From: a virus
Direction: 5' to 3' (one strand)
Length of the DNA stretch: 46,411 bases
Virus record (IMG/VR): IMGVR_UViG_3300037492_000204
Location: 1 to 46,411 of that record
The translations under genes were made by a program, and so were the position numbers. Shown here in pieces: positions 44,061-46,411 of the stretch. Below the pieces are notes generated by a model, which had not been told where the DNA came from, made no database searches, and worked only from the letters and a program-made list of their open reading frames with translations. The stretch's first letter is position 1. Each line of letters starts with the position of its first letter.

Positions 44061-45245
44061 TTAGAATCCTTCAGATGTATCGTTATTACTTACTGCAAAA
44101 TCTTCTAACATACCAACTACAGATACAACCTTTTTATGTTTATCATAAATAGTTGTATACTTACTGATTGTTTCAGCAGAACTTGAGGCTAAAGAATCAT
44201 CAGCTTTGATAGCTTTGAATGCAGTTAACTCCACAAACAATTGCTTGTTTACTTCTGCAGCAGCTTTAAGATCATCTGCAGTAATTTTAGGCATTGCTTC
44301 GAACTTCTTAACAAGGTCTAACATTACCTGAGTTTTCTTACTGATCTCAATCACACCATTGAACTTAGTAACCGAAGTTTTTAACAACTCTGGTTTAACA
44401 CTAAAGTCAGCAATAAAGCTTAAAGCTTCAGGACCTGATTGTGCAATGATGTCTGCGGCAGCAATAGCAATACGAGGACTAATAATGTTACCCGCACCAG
44501 CATATTGTTCAAGGATGTATGTTAACATAGGATCAGCAAATCCGTTTTTAGTAACGAATAACTTTTCGTATGTAATACGGTTGTGATCTTTCCAGATTAC
44601 TTTATGTTCTAAAGGAAAACGTTCCATTAAAGCTTTTAATGATGTTGTTTTTGAGAACTCTTCACGCGTTTTGTTAGTGCAACAAACAATAACTTTTGTT
44701 TTAATATTGAATACTTGACTACCATTTCTTAACTTACCTGAACTCAAGATATCTTTCAACTGTTCTAAGATATAATCTGGAGCATCAAACAACTCTTCGA
44801 AAATAACATATTCATAGTTCATGAATGAGTTTTCGATTAAGTATTGGATCTTACCTGTTGTATTAAATGCTGGTAAATCTAACCCACCGAATAAACGGTC
44901 TGTAGTTGTACCAGTACCCATTGTAAATACAAATGGTTCTACTCCTTTATCTTCTAGAAATGCTTGAGCATATTCTGATTTACCATATCCACCTGGACCA
45001 TAAAGAATAACATTCTTTTGGTTATTGAAAGAAATTTCCAAAGCCATTTTTGTTTCATCCATGAATACGAATGAATCAAGGATGTTTGACTTTACACCTA
45101 GGTTACCTAGTGTTGATTTTTCGTCATTTTTTTCTACTTTAGTACTTGTTGTAGACTTCGCTACAGTTCCTACTACTTTTACACTTTTTTTTGCACCAGT
45201 CTTTGCTGCTGCTTTCTTTGTTGTTGTTGCTACTACTTCTGCCAT
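44061..45245 (-). CDS. MoxR-type AAA+ ATPase, 394 aa
   Basis: An ATP-driven remodelling enzyme. The Walker A motif is GPGGYGKS (83-90), Walker B is YVIFEE (146-151), a sensor-1 asparagine is N191 (CCTN), and an arginine-finger candidate is R209 (MERF). The lid and helical region follow to about 345. The first 45 residues are a low-complexity Lys/Ala/Thr tail. It lies between two VWA genes with gaps of 10 and 2 bases, the arrangement seen in MoxR-VWA systems, where the ATPase works with VWA proteins to insert cofactors, mature complexes or act in conflict systems. A phage-specific target is likely but unknown. Confidence 0.8.
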   Translation of the reverse strand: MAEVVATTTKKAAAKTGAKKSVKVVGTVAKSTTSTKVEKNDEKSTLGNLGVKSNILDSFVFMDETKMALEISFNNQKNVILYGPGGYGKSEYAQAFLEDKGVEPFVFTMGTGTTTDRLFGGLDLPAFNTTGKIQYLIENSFMNYEYVIFEELFDAPDYILEQLKDILSSGKLRNGSQVFNIKTKVIVCCTNKTREEFSKTTSLKALMERFPLEHKVIWKDHNRITYEKLFVTKNGFADPMLTYILEQYAGAGNIISPRIAIAAADIIAQSGPEALSFIADFSVKPELLKTSVTKFNGVIEISKKTQVMLDLVKKFEAMPKITADDLKAAAEVNKQLFVELTAFKAIKADDSLASSSAETISKYTTIYDKHKKVVSVVGMLEDFAVSNNDTSEGF

Positions 45246-45255
45246 TTGTTTTTGA

Positions 45256-46080
45256 TTAAAGGGTTCCTACTTCTTTATAGAAGTTTACTTTTACATCACG
45301 ACCTTCAGCTACATTAGATGAAAAGGTTTGTCGTGAAGACATTGTTTTTGCGAATGCTCTTGTCATACCAGCACCTGTGTTATCATGTACTAATGTATTT
45401 GAAGCATCAATATTTAAGTTACGTTGAGAACGTTCAACATCGTACTGTGTACCTACAAATGTTACAGTAAAGTTATGTTTCTCTTGTACTAATTTTAATG
45501 TTTTTGGTAAGTTTCTGAATCTACCGAAACCATCTGTATCATCACCATCTGTTACAATGTTTAATAATACTTTATGTTCTTTACCTACAATCTTTAAAAC
45601 ACTTTCGATAGTTTCTCCGATTGTTATAAATAATGGTGTACCACCTAAACGAGTATGTCCATTGTATATAACATCTCTAGGGTTTTCCATCCAGATAACT
45701 CTTCCTCTGTTTAAATCTATAATAGATATTGTATTATCAGTTAGAGTATCTTGTTTGATAGATTTTACCAATTCTTGAATACCTTTTACACCATTTTCAT
45801 ACTTTGCACCACGCATTGATCCAGAATCATCCATAATAAATACATTATGAATAGTTTGTTTTATACGAGATGCTTTGATTTTAGATACAACTTTAGGAGC
45901 TGCTTTTTTTGCAGCTTTCTTAGGAGTTGCTTTAGCACCAGTTACAACAGGTGTTGTACTAGCAAGTGCTATTAGATATGCAGATTCGGTTTTATAACCG
46001 GCTAACGTAAGGATTCTAGCCTTACGATCTTTATTAGACTTTTTATAAGCCTTTAAAAGTTCAAGATTTGATTTTGCCAT
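45256..46080 (-). CDS. Second VWA-domain protein, 274 aa
   Basis: The VWA domain has a full metal-binding site: DDSGSM at 84-89, T148 in GGTPL, and D178 in VTDGDD. Residues 50-72 are a Lys/Ala-rich linker (ATPKKAAKKAAPKVVSK), with a helical Lys-rich segment before it. It precedes the MoxR gene by 10 bases. It differs in size and linker from the 482-aa VWA protein, so the two are not recent copies. The ATG at 46080 lies inside the end of the upstream 55-aa ORF, so translation may be coupled. Confidence 0.75.
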   Translation of the reverse strand: MAKSNLELLKAYKKSNKDRKARILTLAGYKTESAYLIALASTTPVVTGAKATPKKAAKKAAPKVVSKIKASRIKQTIHNVFIMDDSGSMRGAKYENGVKGIQELVKSIKQDTLTDNTISIIDLNRGRVIWMENPRDVIYNGHTRLGGTPLFITIGETIESVLKIVGKEHKVLLNIVTDGDDTDGFGRFRNLPKTLKLVQEKHNFTVTFVGTQYDVERSQRNLNIDASNTLVHDNTGAGMTRAFAKTMSSRQTFSSNVAEGRDVKVNFYKEVGTL

Positions 46081-46228
46081 CTTGTAATTTTTTTTCGAAA
46101 TAGTTTAGTTGACCAGTGGCCGAGGCTATGATCTCGGCCTTTCTGATCTCAGACAAATGTGTCTCACTTATCTGCTTAATATACACGTTTTGTTCTTGAA
46201 TTCTTTTGAGTATAAACTCTTGGGTCAT
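46061..46228 (-). CDS. Small helical protein, 55 aa
   Basis: An ATG at 46228 starts a 55-residue frame (MTQEFILKRIQEQNVYIKQI...) ending in TGA at 46061, with a 20-base overlap onto the start of the VWA gene. The heptad-like charged and hydrophobic pattern suggests one long helix. It is too short for a family call, but its packing between two genes of the operon supports it. Confidence 0.5.
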   Translation of the reverse strand: MTQEFILKRIQEQNVYIKQISETHLSEIRKAEIIASATGQLNYFEKKLQDGKIKS

Positions 46229-46234
46229 TAACAA

Positions 46235-46411
46235 TTATAACTCTACAGTAACAGGAGCTTTTTCATTAACATTACCATTTGATTCTGGCAAGTTGTTACC
46301 TAATGACTCACTTACTGGAACTGTTCTTTCAACTAACATATCATCATCTAATACGATAGCGTAAGCAGCTTCTTTTTTAGCTTTAGGTTTAGCTTTACTT
46401 AAACCAAAGGT
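46235..46411 (-). CDS. C-terminal part of Lys/Ala-rich protein (partial)
   Basis: A frame open from the right edge ends in TAA at 46235, giving 58 residues. It begins in a KAKPKAKKEAAYA stretch and becomes acidic and polar (PESNGNVNEKAP). It ends 6 bases before the 55-aa ORF and has the same direction. The Lys/Ala-rich part resembles the linker of the next VWA protein. Its start and identity lie outside the window. Confidence 0.5.
   Translation of the reverse strand, partial: TFGLSKAKPKAKKEAAYAIVLDDDMLVERTVPVSESLGNNLPESNGNVNEKAPVTVEL

Noticed and set aside
43879-44064. Hydrophobic Ile-rich ORF on the plus strand
   Set aside because: It is the antisense of the Tyr/Asn-rich N-terminus of the VWA gene, with no own spacing or signals.
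1-46411. tRNA, rRNA or CRISPR array
   Set aside because: No cloverleaf-like sequence or regularly spaced direct repeat was noticed on reading; the window is almost fully coding. A dedicated search was not possible.

Overview
The window looks like part of the genome of a crAss-like phage (order Crassvirales), probably infecting a Bacteroidota host. The main support is a giant ORF with the DFDID active-site signature of crAss-type virion RNA polymerase. It lies among very large proteins with no obvious cellular role, inside a long one-directional structural operon that meets an opposing operon at a bidirectional terminator. The DNA is AT-rich, nearly all stops are TAA, and few starts have a clear Shine-Dalgarno sequence. 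No host gene, tRNA, rRNA, CRISPR array or insertion sequence is visible. The major capsid protein, portal and terminase are not in the window and presumably lie further left.

Plus strand, about 1-6080: a cysteine-rich adhesion or fibre module. It begins with the tail end of one gene and a small CxxC protein. Four surface-type proteins follow: a 790-aa protein with repeated Cys modules and a PA14-like domain, a 505-aa and a 176-aa protein sharing an N-terminal module and ending in Fn3-like domains, and a 398-aa protein with GSGY repeats. Two hairpins, the second shaped like a terminator, close this module.

Plus strand, about 6160-16630: a tail/connector module. It holds a 200-aa protein of unknown role, two proteins placed like the crAss ring or tail-accessory proteins, a 1645-aa tail hub/stabilization-type protein, and two virion proteins of 416 and 661 aa. 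Most genes touch or overlap by 1-14 bases.

Plus strand, about 16640-39820: four giant genes (978, 1473, 3347 and 1902 aa, about 7,700 residues, half the window). By homology with crAss-like phages they should be capsid cargo ejected with the DNA. The 3347-aa protein carries both a zincin HEAWH motif and the RNA polymerase DFDID motif, and the 1902-aa protein has a second zincin motif (HEFAH). A promoter-like element precedes this block. A putative glycosyltransferase ends the operon.

Minus strand, 46411-40520: a compact operon read right to left. It has a truncated Lys/Ala-rich protein, a 55-aa ORF, a VWA protein, a MoxR-type AAA+ ATPase, a second VWA protein with a Tyr/Gly/Asn-rich N-terminus, a 180-aa unknown, a GIY-YIG homing endonuclease, a MazG-like nucleotide pyrophosphohydrolase, a zinc-ribbon protein and a 54-aa ORF. 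The VWA-MoxR-VWA triad, with its 180-aa neighbour, is the best candidate here for a little-described system. Its role cannot be read from sequence alone.
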